Origin: Deltaproteobacteria bacterium
Lineage (GTDB): Bacteria > Desulfobacterota > GWC2-55-46 > S146-80
DNA length: 38,421 bases
Assembly: GCA_015492305.1 (NCBI GenBank)
Contig: WGFJ01000099.1
Span: 1 to 38,421 of the forward strand
Reading direction: 5' to 3'
Within the stretch, counting starts at the first letter, position 1, and each line of letters opens with the position of its first letter. Both the position numbers and the translations under genes were made by a program. Below, in pieces: positions 1 to 8,572 of the stretch. The notes beneath the pieces were generated by a model. The model searched no databases. It had not been told where the DNA came from and saw nothing but the letters and a program-made list of their open reading frames with translations.

Positions 1-518
1 AGGGCAAACCTCACCAGGTCCTCAAGGTCATGCCTGTTGAAGTCCATCATGGAAAACTGGATCACAGAGGGCACACGGGCATCGCAAAGGACCTTGAGGG
101 CCCTTATGGCATGTTCCCACGCCCCCTTCACACCTCTGAAGGAGTCGTGGACCTCGGGGTTTATGGAGTCGATACTCACACCCACCCCACTTATCCCGGA
201 CTCCACTATCCTCTTAACCACCTTCCCATCGATGAGGGTCCCGTTGGTCCCGAGGAAGACGGTAAGCCCCTTTGATGAAGCGTGGCTTGCTATCTTGAAG
301 ATGTCCGGTCTTAGCAGGGGCTCTCCCCCTGTGAGGATGAGACAGGCCCTCTTATTCATACCCTCCAGGTCATCTATAACCTGTAGGACCTCCTCGATGG
401 CCAGTTCTCCACGATCCTCCGATCCCTCTCCACCCCCTGTGTAGCAGTGGGAGCATCGGAGGTTGCACCGGTAGGTCACATTCCAGGAGATGGACTGTAT
501 CCTTGCAGGTTCAGTCAT
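1..518 (-). CDS. radical SAM enzyme, N-terminal part (cut by window edge)
   Basis: The reading frame starts at ATG 518 and runs off the left edge, giving 172 codons. Residues 18-25 read CNLRCSHC, the CxxxCxxC motif that binds the [4Fe-4S] cluster of radical SAM enzymes. It is followed by TGGEP at residues 63-67, which contacts S-adenosylmethionine, and by a GTNG strand and a VSIDS segment typical of the SAM barrel. The N-terminus resembles the SPASM/twitch group that includes the haem-pathway enzymes NirJ, AhbC and AhbD and peptide-modifying enzymes. The C-terminal cluster-binding region that would separate these lies outside the window. The start overlaps the stop of the upstream UspA gene by 8 bases, with GGGGAA just before the ATG, so the two are probably translationally coupled. 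The class is secure; the substrate is unknown. Confidence 0.9.
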   Translation of the reverse strand, partial: MTEPARIQSISWNVTYRCNLRCSHCYTGGGEGSEDRGELAIEEVLQVIDDLEGMNKRACLILTGGEPLLRPDIFKIASHASSKGLTVFLGTNGTLIDGKVVKRIVESGISGVGVSIDSINPEVHDSFRGVKGAWEHAIRALKVLCDARVPSVIQFSMMDFNRHDLEDLVRFA

Positions 519-1728
519 CGTTCCCCAGTAGCTTCTCAAGATGGCCCGGCATGAGGACCCTGATGGCCTCCTCCATGACGGACCTGGTCACGACGGTATG
601 ACCTTTCTTTCTGGCGTAGTTCTCTATGGCACCCCTGGCCATGCCCCTTGCAAAGGGAGGGGCCTTTCTGAGGAGCCTTTCGGCCCCATCTGTCCATCGC
701 ATCGTCTCCTCCCGGATGAGGCCCTCACAGGGGAAGACCCTCCTCATGGAGACGAGGATGCTGGTACCCCCTTTGAGGAGGAGGTTCTCAGTGGTCCCCC
801 CTATATCGAGTCCATCGTCTCCGTGGCTCCCAAACCTCCCAGCAATGATGAGGCAGGGATCTATCCTCTTAAGGAACCCGAGGATCTCCTGATAGGCCTT
901 TCCTGCAAGGAGATGGGTCTCTATGGGTATGTCCCTTTCCTTTGCCATCTCCTTTGAGATGGCAAGATAGGACCCGTATATCCTCGCAAGGCCATCGTCT
1001 ATTATGGTCCTGTGAAGCTCCTCCTGCTCCCTGAAGCGAAAGACCCTCGCCCCTTCCTCGCTCAGGACTCTGGAGATGCTGTTGAAGGCCACATAGTGGA
1101 AGTAGGGATCGTATACAGCCACGGCATGGAGATGGAGGTCGAATTTCCTGGCAAGCTCCATACCTGTCGAAAGGGCCCCGTAGCTGTATGGACTCCCATC
1201 TATGCAGACAAGAAGGGGGGTGCCTTTCCTGATGGGTCTCTCCTCCTTCACAATGAGCAGGTCCTTCCTCATCATCCTGGCACACCTCGCAGCCACACTG
1301 CCGATGAGGCTGTCCTCCACCGCCCCCATACCGTGGGAGCCCAGAACCACGAGATCGTAGTCTCCTCCATTCCCCTCCTCAACAAGCCTCCTGTAGTTCT
1401 TCCCCTCAAGGGATAGGCCCCTGAAGGGAACCTGGAACTCCTCACACCTCCTCCTCGCCACATCTATGTAGGAATCGGAGATGATCTGCATCCCCTTCTC
1501 TATGAGGAGGTTGTGGACCTCCCTCTGCCTTTCGAGTTCTCCGTCCCTCAGGTACCTCTCTGGCAGGGTGTACTCCATGGCTTTGAACCTGGAGTCATGG
1601 AGCTTCACCGCGTAGACATGGCAACCCGTCACCCTGGCATCAAAGGCCCTTGCCAGGGCGATGGCCACCTCCATGCCCCAGAGGGAGTGGAGGGAGTTAT
1701 CAAGGCCTACGAGGATCTCCCGCCACAT
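511..1728 (-). CDS. tandem universal stress protein fused to a PCP_red domain
   Basis: I place the start at ATG 1728 because GGAGGAG lies 5 bases upstream. A GTG in frame at 1746 has no comparable site. The 405-residue protein has two UspA-type domains. The first (about 1-150) begins REILVGLDNS and ends with the nucleotide-loop-like GSHGMGAVEDSLIGSVA. The second (about 160-325) begins TPLLVCIDGSPYS. Residues 343-395 (W-T-x2-A-x2-LL-x-K-x-PPF-x-RG-x-AR) match the PCP_red family, the small domain also found at the C-terminus of light-independent protochlorophyllide reductase subunit B. No chlorophyll gene is visible, so the domain's role here is unknown. The gene overlaps the HEAT-repeat gene by 22 bases, and its ribosome site lies inside that gene. 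The UspA calls are firm; the PCP_red call is likely. Confidence 0.88.
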   Translation of the reverse strand: MWREILVGLDNSLHSLWGMEVAIALARAFDARVTGCHVYAVKLHDSRFKAMEYTLPERYLRDGELERQREVHNLLIEKGMQIISDSYIDVARRRCEEFQVPFRGLSLEGKNYRRLVEEGNGGDYDLVVLGSHGMGAVEDSLIGSVAARCARMMRKDLLIVKEERPIRKGTPLLVCIDGSPYSYGALSTGMELARKFDLHLHAVAVYDPYFHYVAFNSISRVLSEEGARVFRFREQEELHRTIIDDGLARIYGSYLAISKEMAKERDIPIETHLLAGKAYQEILGFLKRIDPCLIIAGRFGSHGDDGLDIGGTTENLLLKGGTSILVSMRRVFPCEGLIREETMRWTDGAERLLRKAPPFARGMARGAIENYARKKGHTVVTRSVMEEAIRVLMPGHLEKLLGNDD

Positions 1729-3824
1729 AGGTACTCCTCCAGACACTCTATGGCTATCCAGTGGTCCTCCTCCCTCTCCGGTGAGTCAAGGACCTCCATA
1801 AGGGAATCGACGAGTCCCCTGTCGCCAAGGGCCTTAAGGGTCCTTACAGCCTCCCTCCTGAGCTCACCCCCTGCCTCCCATATGGCAGCCCTGATCCTTT
1901 CTGTGGCCTCCACAGCACCGAGCCTTCCGAGGGTATCAAGGGCTGCAGCTCTCACCTGCCTGCTCCTGTCGGCAAGCCTTGCCACCACGAGGGGAATCGC
2001 CTCCCTGTCGCCGAGGTCCCCCATGGTCTCAAGGATCTTTACGGAGACAAGGGGATCCTCTTCCCTCCCCAGGAGCTGCCTCAGATGGGGAAGGACGCTG
2101 TCTTCCCCGGTGGTTCTGAGGAGCTCCACCGCAGCTATCCTCACATCCCCCTCCTCTGAATGTAGCCTTTCTATGGCTATATCTACGGCCTCCTTAACAC
2201 CAAGTGATGCGAGGGCAGAGAGGCTCTCACGCCGGACATGGCGGTCTCCCTCCCTTGCAGCCTTTATCAGGGCCTCCTTCACCCTGTCGTCCTCCACCTC
2301 GGCAGATAGTCTTATGGCATGGAGCCTCCTTCTGTCCGGACCGCTTTCCTCCGATCCATCCCTTCTGATCTCCTCATTCAACCTCACATCTGCCAAGCAC
2401 TCGGCAGTGATCGCCGCAAGGGTGGAGCTGTGGCCCCTTTCCACGGGTATACCTTCAGGCTCTACATGCCCCTGAGGCCCCTGGGTCTCCTTACCCTCTG
2501 TCTCTTCCTCTATAGGGGCCTTCTCAGGACCCCCTGAGATGATCTCAACAAGCCTATCTAAAGCCCTCTCATCTCCTGTCCTTACGAGCCCGATAAGGGC
2601 GGCCATGCTCACCCTATCATCGTCGTCCTCCACAGCCGACAGCAAGGCCTCCACCGGATCAAAGGCCCCTTCATGATCCTCCAGGACATGGCCCCTGCCA
2701 AGTATCATCCCCATGGCCGTAACGGCCTGATACCGCACCTCAGGGGATGGATTCTGGAGCAACCCCGAAAGGGGTTCAAGGGCCTTTGGGTTGCCAATCT
2801 TACCAAGGGCTATAGCGGTCTCTGCCAGCAGATCCTCATCATCCCCTGATCCGGCAAGGACATCGATGAGTCTGTCAAGGGCCTCTTCACTGCCCTCCCT
2901 TCCAAGGACCCTTACAGCCTGTATCCTCACTGACCTGTCCCTGTCCTCAAGGAGGGGGATCAGCCTCCTGCAGATCTCCGGGGTGATCTCAAGTGTTGAG
3001 ATCACTTCAAGGGCCTCCTTTCTCACCTCCTCTGAGGGGTCTTTGAGGAGGAGGAAGAGGGGGATAACCACAGCAGGGTCTTTACTCCTGGCAAGGGATC
3101 TTGCAGCGTAGATCCTCACATCCCCCTCTTCGTCAAGGAGGGCATTGAGAAGGCCCTCTACCACATCCTTCCTGTCGACTGCCCTTCCAAGGGCTGTTGC
3201 TGCGCGCCTCTTTGTGATCCTGCCTCCCTCCCTGAGGGATCGCAGCACAAACCCCACTGCCCGGTCCTTGCCACTCATGGCAAGGATGGAGAAACCCAGT
3301 TCCTGGAGGTCCTCATACATCTCATCCTCAAGGAGTTCCATGACCCTGTCGATTACCCTTTCCCTGTCGATCCCTGCAAGCATCTCAAGGGCCATCCTCT
3401 GGATCTCCCATGTGGCGCTGAACTCCATATCATCACCCTGGGCGAAGTCATCCACCTCAAGGACCGTCCCACCACGGATGCACTCGAGAAGGGCATCTAT
3501 GGCCCTCTCGTCCCTGATCCGTCCAAGGGCACGGCAGGCCTCTATCCTCACATCCCCATCAGGGTCTTTCATGAGGGCCTCAACAAGGGGACCGGTTGCC
3601 TGAGGAGAGGCTATCTCCCCGAGGGAAGAGGCTGCCTCCATCCTCACATCCGGATCAGGGTCTTGAAGGAGGGCCCTCTCCAGGGCAGGGACCACCCTCT
3701 CTCCGCCCACCTTTCCAATGACCCTCGCAGCCACACACCTTGTGAGGTCATTCTCCCTGTTAAGGCACGAGATGAGCTTGTCCACGATCCTTTCCATCTC
3801 TTTCTCCAAATATCGATCCATCAT
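1707..3824 (-). CDS. HEAT / PBS-lyase repeat protein
   Basis: This 705-residue protein consists almost wholly of about 30-residue two-helix repeats of the form 'D.dVR.eAa.aLG.ig...a...L...L.D', as in GEIASPQATGPLVEALMKD and LARSKDPAVVIPLFLLLKD. These are HEAT-like (PBS-lyase HEAT) repeats that form a curved solenoid for protein binding. No signal peptide, membrane segment or catalytic motif is visible. A low-complexity acidic/Glu-Gly stretch near residues 435-455 interrupts the array. The start is ATG 3824, or the adjacent ATG 3821. No Shine-Dalgarno sequence is evident; a strong hairpin ends 4 bases before the start instead. The gene lies 53 bases after the molybdoenzyme gene and overlaps the UspA gene, so it is probably in the same operon. 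A scaffold or assembly role for the oxidoreductase is inference only. Confidence 0.9.
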   Translation of the reverse strand: MMDRYLEKEMERIVDKLISCLNRENDLTRCVAARVIGKVGGERVVPALERALLQDPDPDVRMEAASSLGEIASPQATGPLVEALMKDPDGDVRIEACRALGRIRDERAIDALLECIRGGTVLEVDDFAQGDDMEFSATWEIQRMALEMLAGIDRERVIDRVMELLEDEMYEDLQELGFSILAMSGKDRAVGFVLRSLREGGRITKRRAATALGRAVDRKDVVEGLLNALLDEEGDVRIYAARSLARSKDPAVVIPLFLLLKDPSEEVRKEALEVISTLEITPEICRRLIPLLEDRDRSVRIQAVRVLGREGSEEALDRLIDVLAGSGDDEDLLAETAIALGKIGNPKALEPLSGLLQNPSPEVRYQAVTAMGMILGRGHVLEDHEGAFDPVEALLSAVEDDDDRVSMAALIGLVRTGDERALDRLVEIISGGPEKAPIEEETEGKETQGPQGHVEPEGIPVERGHSSTLAAITAECLADVRLNEEIRRDGSEESGPDRRRLHAIRLSAEVEDDRVKEALIKAAREGDRHVRRESLSALASLGVKEAVDIAIERLHSEEGDVRIAAVELLRTTGEDSVLPHLRQLLGREEDPLVSVKILETMGDLGDREAIPLVVARLADRSRQVRAAALDTLGRLGAVEATERIRAAIWEAGGELRREAVRTLKALGDRGLVDSLMEVLDSPEREEDHWIAIECLEEYLCGGRSS

Positions 3825-3828
3825 TCTT

Positions 3829-3860
3829 GGAGGGGACCACCATGGAAGATGGCCCCCTCC
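3829..3860 (-). other. strong intercistronic hairpin before the HEAT-repeat gene
   Basis: On the minus strand GGAGGGGGCCATC (3860-3848) pairs with GGTGGTCCCCTCC (3841-3829). This gives 13 pairs, two of them G-U, around a 6-base loop. No T-run follows, so it is not a classic intrinsic terminator. It sits 4 bases before the downstream ATG, where a ribosome site would be expected. It may dampen translation of the downstream gene or protect the 3' end of the upstream message. Confidence 0.5.
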
Positions 3861-3877
3861 CGGGGTGAAAGGAGGTG

Positions 3878-6559
3878 TCAGGCGATGTCCCTCCTCCTGA
3901 AGGACATCTGGCTGAAGTCCTTCTTGTAGGGAGACTCGCCTATCTTCCTGACCCTTCCCACAGCGATCTTGTACCTGTAGTTCATGGTCATGGGGTCAGG
4001 AACCCTCGGTGCTATGGAGTTGAAGGGTTGATTCATGAAGAGGAAGTTGGTGAATACCACCCCCCTCTTTACAGCAGGCGTGACGATGGCTACCGCTGTG
4101 AACTGGCCGCTTGCAAGCCTTATGTGCCCCCTTTTCATGAGTCCGCTGAACCACATATCATCTGGTTTCACACCGAGGTTGAAGTCCTTCTGGACAGGGA
4201 CACGCCTGGACTCCACGCTCACAAGGTCTCCGGACTCTATGCCGAGCATCCTTGCATCGTCAGGGTGGATCTCAAGGAAGTTGGCAGGCCACCTCTGGTA
4301 GATGTAAGGCCTCCTGCCCTTATCCACATCGTCGAAGCCTGACTGCCAGATCTCGTTTATGCGACCATTGGCAACCCAGAACTCCCCATCCCTTGGTTTC
4401 ATGAATTCGTAGAAGTCGGCCCATATCTTCCAGGGGGTCTTCATGAGGTTGAGTTTGCCCGTCTGGGTCTTGAAGGAGGTAAGGGCCTTGTTTACGATCG
4501 ACGATCCCGGTGGCCCTGTTTCAGGGAACTTGCGGTTGAAGTCGTGGAGCCTCTTCGTCTCGACGAGCTTGTCATCGAAAAGCAGAAGGGGACACTGGAG
4601 CCCCCTTGTGCCGTATGTCTTCAGGAGATCGTGGGCCTTCATGCCCTTTTTCCTGGCAAGGACCTTCAGTTCATAGTAGTCCGTCCTGCTACCACGGCTG
4701 AACCTTGCACTCTCCTCGAAGACATCGTTGCTGTCCTTCCAGTCGTAGCCGTCGAAGCCCATCCTCTTTGCTATCTGGGCCACGATCCACCAGTCTGGCT
4801 TGGCCTCACCGGGTGGGTCGTAGAACTTCTGGTAGAGCCTTATCCTCCTCTCCCCGTTGCACCTGGTGAAGTTGTCCTCACCCCATGTGGCAGCAGGCAG
4901 GACTATATCGGCATACTGTGAGCCGATGGGGTCCCTGAGGTAGATGTCCTGGTTCACCACCACCATCCCGCCTGTATCGACCCTCTTCTTAAGGGTCTCT
5001 ACGATGCCCTTCTTGTCAAGGGTCCTCACACGGTGGGGGTTGAGGACGGTCTGCCTCCTGAAGGCATCCTCAAGGGCAGCGGAACCGCACATGGACTGTA
5101 TCCATGTAGCACCAACAACATAGGCAAAACGCAGATGACCTGCCTCAAGCCACCTGTCAAGATCCATCCTGTGGCGTCTCCTGCCAGGGAACTTGTATGG
5201 AGACTTCAGCATGGGATAGCGGCCACCGCTCCTTCCTCCTCTTTGATGCCCACCGAGCCTTGTTACCACCCTCCCAGGTCTTCCACCGGCCCCAACAATC
5301 ACGGCCAGGTTCCCTATGGATGCCGTATTGAGGTAGTTGTTCGACCAGTAGTTGCCCTTCTCTATGGCGATGGATGTCTTTGGTCGTTTTCCACCGGGTA
5401 GGGGCTTTGCCATCATCTCGGCTGCCCTGTAGATCTTCTGGACATCTATACCGGCCACCTTTGCCGCATAGCCGGGCTCGGACTCCTTCTGTGAGAAGAG
5501 CCACCTCTTCCAGTCCTCGAAGCCCTTTGTCTCAAGCTTGCCCCAGGTGGTGCGCCACTGCCACGGGGTGTTCCTGGTCCCCTGACCGAAGCCCGAATCT
5601 GTCTCCCACTTGTTGTTGGTCCACTCCTTTATGAACTCCTTGTCCTCCCATCCCTTCTCAAGGATCACCCTCGCTATGGCCATGTGGATCATGGTGTCGG
5701 AGCCAGGGTTCACATCGAGCCAGAGTCCCCCGTGCTTCTCCGCATAGGCAACCCCCTGGGTCCTCCTTGGAAGGGCCATTATGACCTTTGTGCCATTCTG
5801 GTTTATGCCCTTGAGGATCCACTCGTTCCACACCACGGTCTTGGTCTCATAGGGATCGGTGCCGGATATGTAGATGCAGTCGGCTATGGCAAAGTCCTCG
5901 TAGGAGGCACTGAAGATATCGTAGCCTATATCCACCCATCCCGGAACGGAGTTGACTATGGAGGGGTGGTCGTGCTGGGCCACTGCAGGTGTCCCTATGT
6001 TCCTGAAGGCAAGCTTTGTGAGGGCGTATGTATTCTCGAAGAACTGGTAGCTGTAGTATTTAAGGGCCCATGCACTCTCGCCGTAGTTGTCGATCACATA
6101 CTTGGAGAGTTCGGCAAAGATGTCCAGAGCAAAGTCCCAGCTCACCGGTATGAGGACATCGTATACCCTTACCATGGGATGTTTCAGCCTGTCGGAGGTG
6201 GGTTTCTGGGGGTTGTAGACCTTCTGGGCAATGGCACCACCCCTTATGCTGTGGTCACCTCCCACATTTACAACCTTCGATTCATGGTCGGGGACTATGA
6301 CGATGTTGTAGAGCCTTCCGTTGGCCCTTACCTGATTGAACTGGTTGGGGCTTATCCATCTTCCAAGGGGTCCTTGAGGGAAGTCCACGCCAAAGGCGTT
6401 TTCCCTTGCCCTTGAACCTCCGTTACGGCCATTTGCAGGCCAGCGGTAGACCTTATAACCGCAGGCCACGATGCAGTAGTCACAGGCAGTGGTGAAGACC
6501 TCGGCATCCGGTGGTGGCAGGGGGACCTTATCTACTGGCTGGAAGAATGGGCTTGACAT
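3878..6559 (-). CDS. idrA: AioA/IdrA-family molybdopterin oxidoreductase, probable iodate reductase catalytic subunit
   Basis: This 893-residue member of the DMSO-reductase superfamily starts at ATG 6559 behind AAGGAGGTG. Residues 26-33 (CDYCIVAC, C-x2-C-x3-C) are the [3Fe-4S] ligands of the arsenite oxidase branch. The surrounding CGYKVYRWP, the YEDFAIADCIYISGTDPYET segment, GGHQRG at 436-441, NGERRIRL and the C-terminal SFRRR all follow the AioA pattern. There is no export signal, as expected for a subunit carried by a Tat-bearing partner. In ungapped alignment with arsenite oxidase from memory, the pocket His195, Arg419 and His423 correspond to His196, Arg434 and His438, but Glu203 becomes Ser204. 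The Rieske gene upstream and two di-haem peroxidase genes before it match the iodate reductase cluster rather than arsenite oxidase. The family is certain. Iodate as substrate is inferred from gene content; arsenite, or another oxyanion, remains possible. Confidence 0.85.
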   Translation of the reverse strand: MSSPFFQPVDKVPLPPPDAEVFTTACDYCIVACGYKVYRWPANGRNGGSRARENAFGVDFPQGPLGRWISPNQFNQVRANGRLYNIVIVPDHESKVVNVGGDHSIRGGAIAQKVYNPQKPTSDRLKHPMVRVYDVLIPVSWDFALDIFAELSKYVIDNYGESAWALKYYSYQFFENTYALTKLAFRNIGTPAVAQHDHPSIVNSVPGWVDIGYDIFSASYEDFAIADCIYISGTDPYETKTVVWNEWILKGINQNGTKVIMALPRRTQGVAYAEKHGGLWLDVNPGSDTMIHMAIARVILEKGWEDKEFIKEWTNNKWETDSGFGQGTRNTPWQWRTTWGKLETKGFEDWKRWLFSQKESEPGYAAKVAGIDVQKIYRAAEMMAKPLPGGKRPKTSIAIEKGNYWSNNYLNTASIGNLAVIVGAGGRPGRVVTRLGGHQRGGRSGGRYPMLKSPYKFPGRRRHRMDLDRWLEAGHLRFAYVVGATWIQSMCGSAALEDAFRRQTVLNPHRVRTLDKKGIVETLKKRVDTGGMVVVNQDIYLRDPIGSQYADIVLPAATWGEDNFTRCNGERRIRLYQKFYDPPGEAKPDWWIVAQIAKRMGFDGYDWKDSNDVFEESARFSRGSRTDYYELKVLARKKGMKAHDLLKTYGTRGLQCPLLLFDDKLVETKRLHDFNRKFPETGPPGSSIVNKALTSFKTQTGKLNLMKTPWKIWADFYEFMKPRDGEFWVANGRINEIWQSGFDDVDKGRRPYIYQRWPANFLEIHPDDARMLGIESGDLVSVESRRVPVQKDFNLGVKPDDMWFSGLMKRGHIRLASGQFTAVAIVTPAVKRGVVFTNFLFMNQPFNSIAPRVPDPMTMNYRYKIAVGRVRKIGESPYKKDFSQMSFRRRDIA

Positions 6560-6576
6560 GTTGGATCACCTCCTTT

Positions 6577-7119
6577 TCATCTCCTTGTAAGATTGTCAAA
6601 CCTTCCGTATATGAGCCCTATCATCCCCACGGCATAGATGTTGTCACCATCGAGCTCAAGAAGCACCTGGGGAAGGCTTTCCGTGGCATGTCCGCTTATG
6701 ACCATTCCATGCCTGGTAAGGTCGAAGAGGGACTGGTGGAACGGACAGGGACCGAGGGCCTTCTCCTCCCTCTTGTATACAGCACTCAAGGGTCCACCCA
6801 TATGGGGACAGAGGGTGTTGAAGGCAACCACATCCCCATCCGGGCCTATCCCTCCCCCTGCAGGGACACCGAGTTTCACAAGGATGCTCTCTGTGCCTGT
6901 TCCGTTGTCAGGATACCTGAAGAGGACAGGTTCATCCACCTTGAGCCTGCTCAGCCTGCCTATCTTCTTCCTCGGGTATCTCCTCACCCTGGCAGCTATC
7001 GCCTCCCCTTTGAAGCCAGGGATGGAAGTAAGGAATATGGTCGATGCAACGGCTGCACCGCTTCCCAGAAGGAAGGCCCTTCTGGTAATGCACGGATCAA
7101 GCTTTCCTTTAGTCTCCAT
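6577..7119 (-). CDS. idrB: Tat-exported Rieske subunit of the IdrA/AioA-type oxidoreductase
   Basis: This 180-residue protein starts at ATG 7119 after AGGAGGTGATATAA. Residues 12-17 (TRRAFL) and the hydrophobic stretch after them form a twin-arginine signal, which would export the folded heterodimer to the periplasm. CPH at 104-106 and CPFH at 125-128 give the two Cys and two His ligands of the Rieske [2Fe-2S] cluster. The two extra cysteines that form a disulfide in many Rieske proteins are absent: Gly follows CPHMG, and Phe sits between Pro and His of the second motif. The C-terminal half (ATESLPQVLLEL, VGMIGLIYGR) closely follows AioB. It lies 17 bases before the catalytic subunit gene. 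Its likely role is to pass electrons between the periplasmic donor and the Mo subunit. Confidence 0.88.
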   Translation of the reverse strand: METKGKLDPCITRRAFLLGSGAAVASTIFLTSIPGFKGEAIAARVRRYPRKKIGRLSRLKVDEPVLFRYPDNGTGTESILVKLGVPAGGGIGPDGDVVAFNTLCPHMGGPLSAVYKREEKALGPCPFHQSLFDLTRHGMVISGHATESLPQVLLELDGDNIYAVGMIGLIYGRFDNLTRR

Positions 7120-7166
7120 TTATATCACCTCCTTTGAAGCCTGTTGCCAAGGGCGGTCACATCCCA

Positions 7167-8558
7167 TCAGTTGAGTTCTGTAGCTGCACCTATAAGGCCC
7201 TCTGCCCACACAGGCTCTTCACCCATGTAAGGCCTCATGTCCATGGGGTTACCCCTTGGATCGATCCCTGATGCGGCCCTTGCCCCCTCTGAGGGCCCTT
7301 TCCCCCTGGTCATCCCTTCAGTGACATTGATCCCCATAGATGAAAGGTAGTCTTCAAGGCCCCTTATCTTTGCCTCCCTCTGGGTGAGGGTCTCAACATC
7401 GGGAAAGGGTGCATAGTCAGGGACATTTACATCCCCTATGCGGATCTCATCCCCGCTCAACTCCTCAAGGAAGGCAACAAGGGCCTCCTTCTCCTCATCT
7501 GTGAGGTTGAGGGGCTTGAGGATGGGAGTCTTGGTGTTCACCCCGTGGGTTCCGTCGGTAAACTCGTTCTCCCCACCACCCTTGTTGTAGAACTCGATCA
7601 CCTCCTCAAGGGTGAAGAAGACCCCGTTGTGCATGTAAGGGGCGGTGTATTTGATGTAACGAAGGCTCGGGGTCCTGAACTTTCCCATATCCTCCTTCTT
7701 CTTGGTTGTGTAGTAGAGACCTGCATCATCTTTGAAGGTCCTGTAATACCTCTCAGGGACCCCCTTTGCGTACTGTTCGAAGCGGAAGGTGATCTGGTTC
7801 AGCCCGCTTTCCTCGAACTCAGGGGCCCGTGGTACTCCAAGGTTGTAGTACTTCTCATCCGTTAGCATCGGGCCGTTGTGGCACTCTATGCAGCCCGCCT
7901 TTCCCACGAACAGTTGAAGCCCCTTCCTTGCCTTCGGTGAGAGGGCATTCCTGTCCCCCTTGAGGTACCTGTCAAGGGGGGTCTCCCGCTGGGTAAGCAC
8001 GGCCCTTTCAAAGGCGGCTATAGCCCTCCAGGCATTGCCGAGGTTCGGCTCCCTGTCACCAAAGGCCTTTCTGAAGAGTTCCCTGTATCTGGGGGTCTGG
8101 CGGAGACGCTCTATCATCACATCAAACTCGCCGTTTCCTGCGACAGCTCCCTTTGCAGCCGTCCTTGCCTGGGCCTCAAGGCTCTTGGAGTTTCCCTGCC
8201 AGAAGAGCTTGCCGTAATACCCCACATTCACCGTGGTCTGACAGTTCCTCCAGTGGACCGTCCCGGGATAGCCACGGCATATGGGATCGGCGAAGGCCCA
8301 GCCCTGTTTGGGGTCGTGGCAGTCTGCGCAGCTCAGGGAGGCATCACCCGTAAGCTTGGGATCGAAGTAGAGGAGCTTGCCGAGCTCCACCTTTTCAGGG
8401 GTTATGGGGTTGTCAGGAGGCACAGGGACCTCGGGAAGGGGGGCAAGGGGTGGATCGAAGTCCGGGTCCCCTGCGGCCATTGCATATGGCATGGCCAAGA
8501 AGACCATCACAATCCCCAGAATGAGCAGGGAGGAGACCTTTATATATGTCCTGATCAT
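7167..8558 (-). CDS. di-haem cytochrome c peroxidase-family protein (IdrP type), long form
   Basis: I choose ATG 8558, which has GGAGGTG 7 bases upstream, over an in-frame TTG at 8576. The 463-residue product has a Sec signal (SLLILGIVMVFLAMPYAMAA) and two c-type haem motifs, CADCH at 77-81 and CIECH at 223-227. The LRYIKYTAPYMHNGVF segment and the closing LKPLNLTDEEKEALVAFLEEL are typical of bacterial CcpA/MauG proteins. About 65 residues follow the haem domain (PDYAPFPDVETL onward) that the neighbouring paralogue lacks. In iodate reducers the two IdrP proteins are thought to remove H2O2 made by the Mo enzyme; that role is inferred here from context. I cannot say which of P1 and P2 this corresponds to. 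Confidence 0.88.
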   Translation of the reverse strand: MIRTYIKVSSLLILGIVMVFLAMPYAMAAGDPDFDPPLAPLPEVPVPPDNPITPEKVELGKLLYFDPKLTGDASLSCADCHDPKQGWAFADPICRGYPGTVHWRNCQTTVNVGYYGKLFWQGNSKSLEAQARTAAKGAVAGNGEFDVMIERLRQTPRYRELFRKAFGDREPNLGNAWRAIAAFERAVLTQRETPLDRYLKGDRNALSPKARKGLQLFVGKAGCIECHNGPMLTDEKYYNLGVPRAPEFEESGLNQITFRFEQYAKGVPERYYRTFKDDAGLYYTTKKKEDMGKFRTPSLRYIKYTAPYMHNGVFFTLEEVIEFYNKGGGENEFTDGTHGVNTKTPILKPLNLTDEEKEALVAFLEELSGDEIRIGDVNVPDYAPFPDVETLTQREAKIRGLEDYLSSMGINVTEGMTRGKGPSEGARAASGIDPRGNPMDMRPYMGEEPVWAEGLIGAATELN

Positions 8559-8572
8559 GGAGTTCACCTCCT

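Noticed and set aside
37-444. 135-codon open frame on the plus strand
   Set aside because: It is antisense to the radical SAM gene, whose CxxxCxxC and TGGEP motifs are clear. The plus frame has no recognisable features.
3878-6559. Simple call as arsenite oxidase AioA
   Set aside because: The family fits, but the neighbouring pair of di-haem peroxidases and the Glu-to-Ser change at the arsenite pocket favour the IdrA branch. Kept as an alternative, not as the main call.
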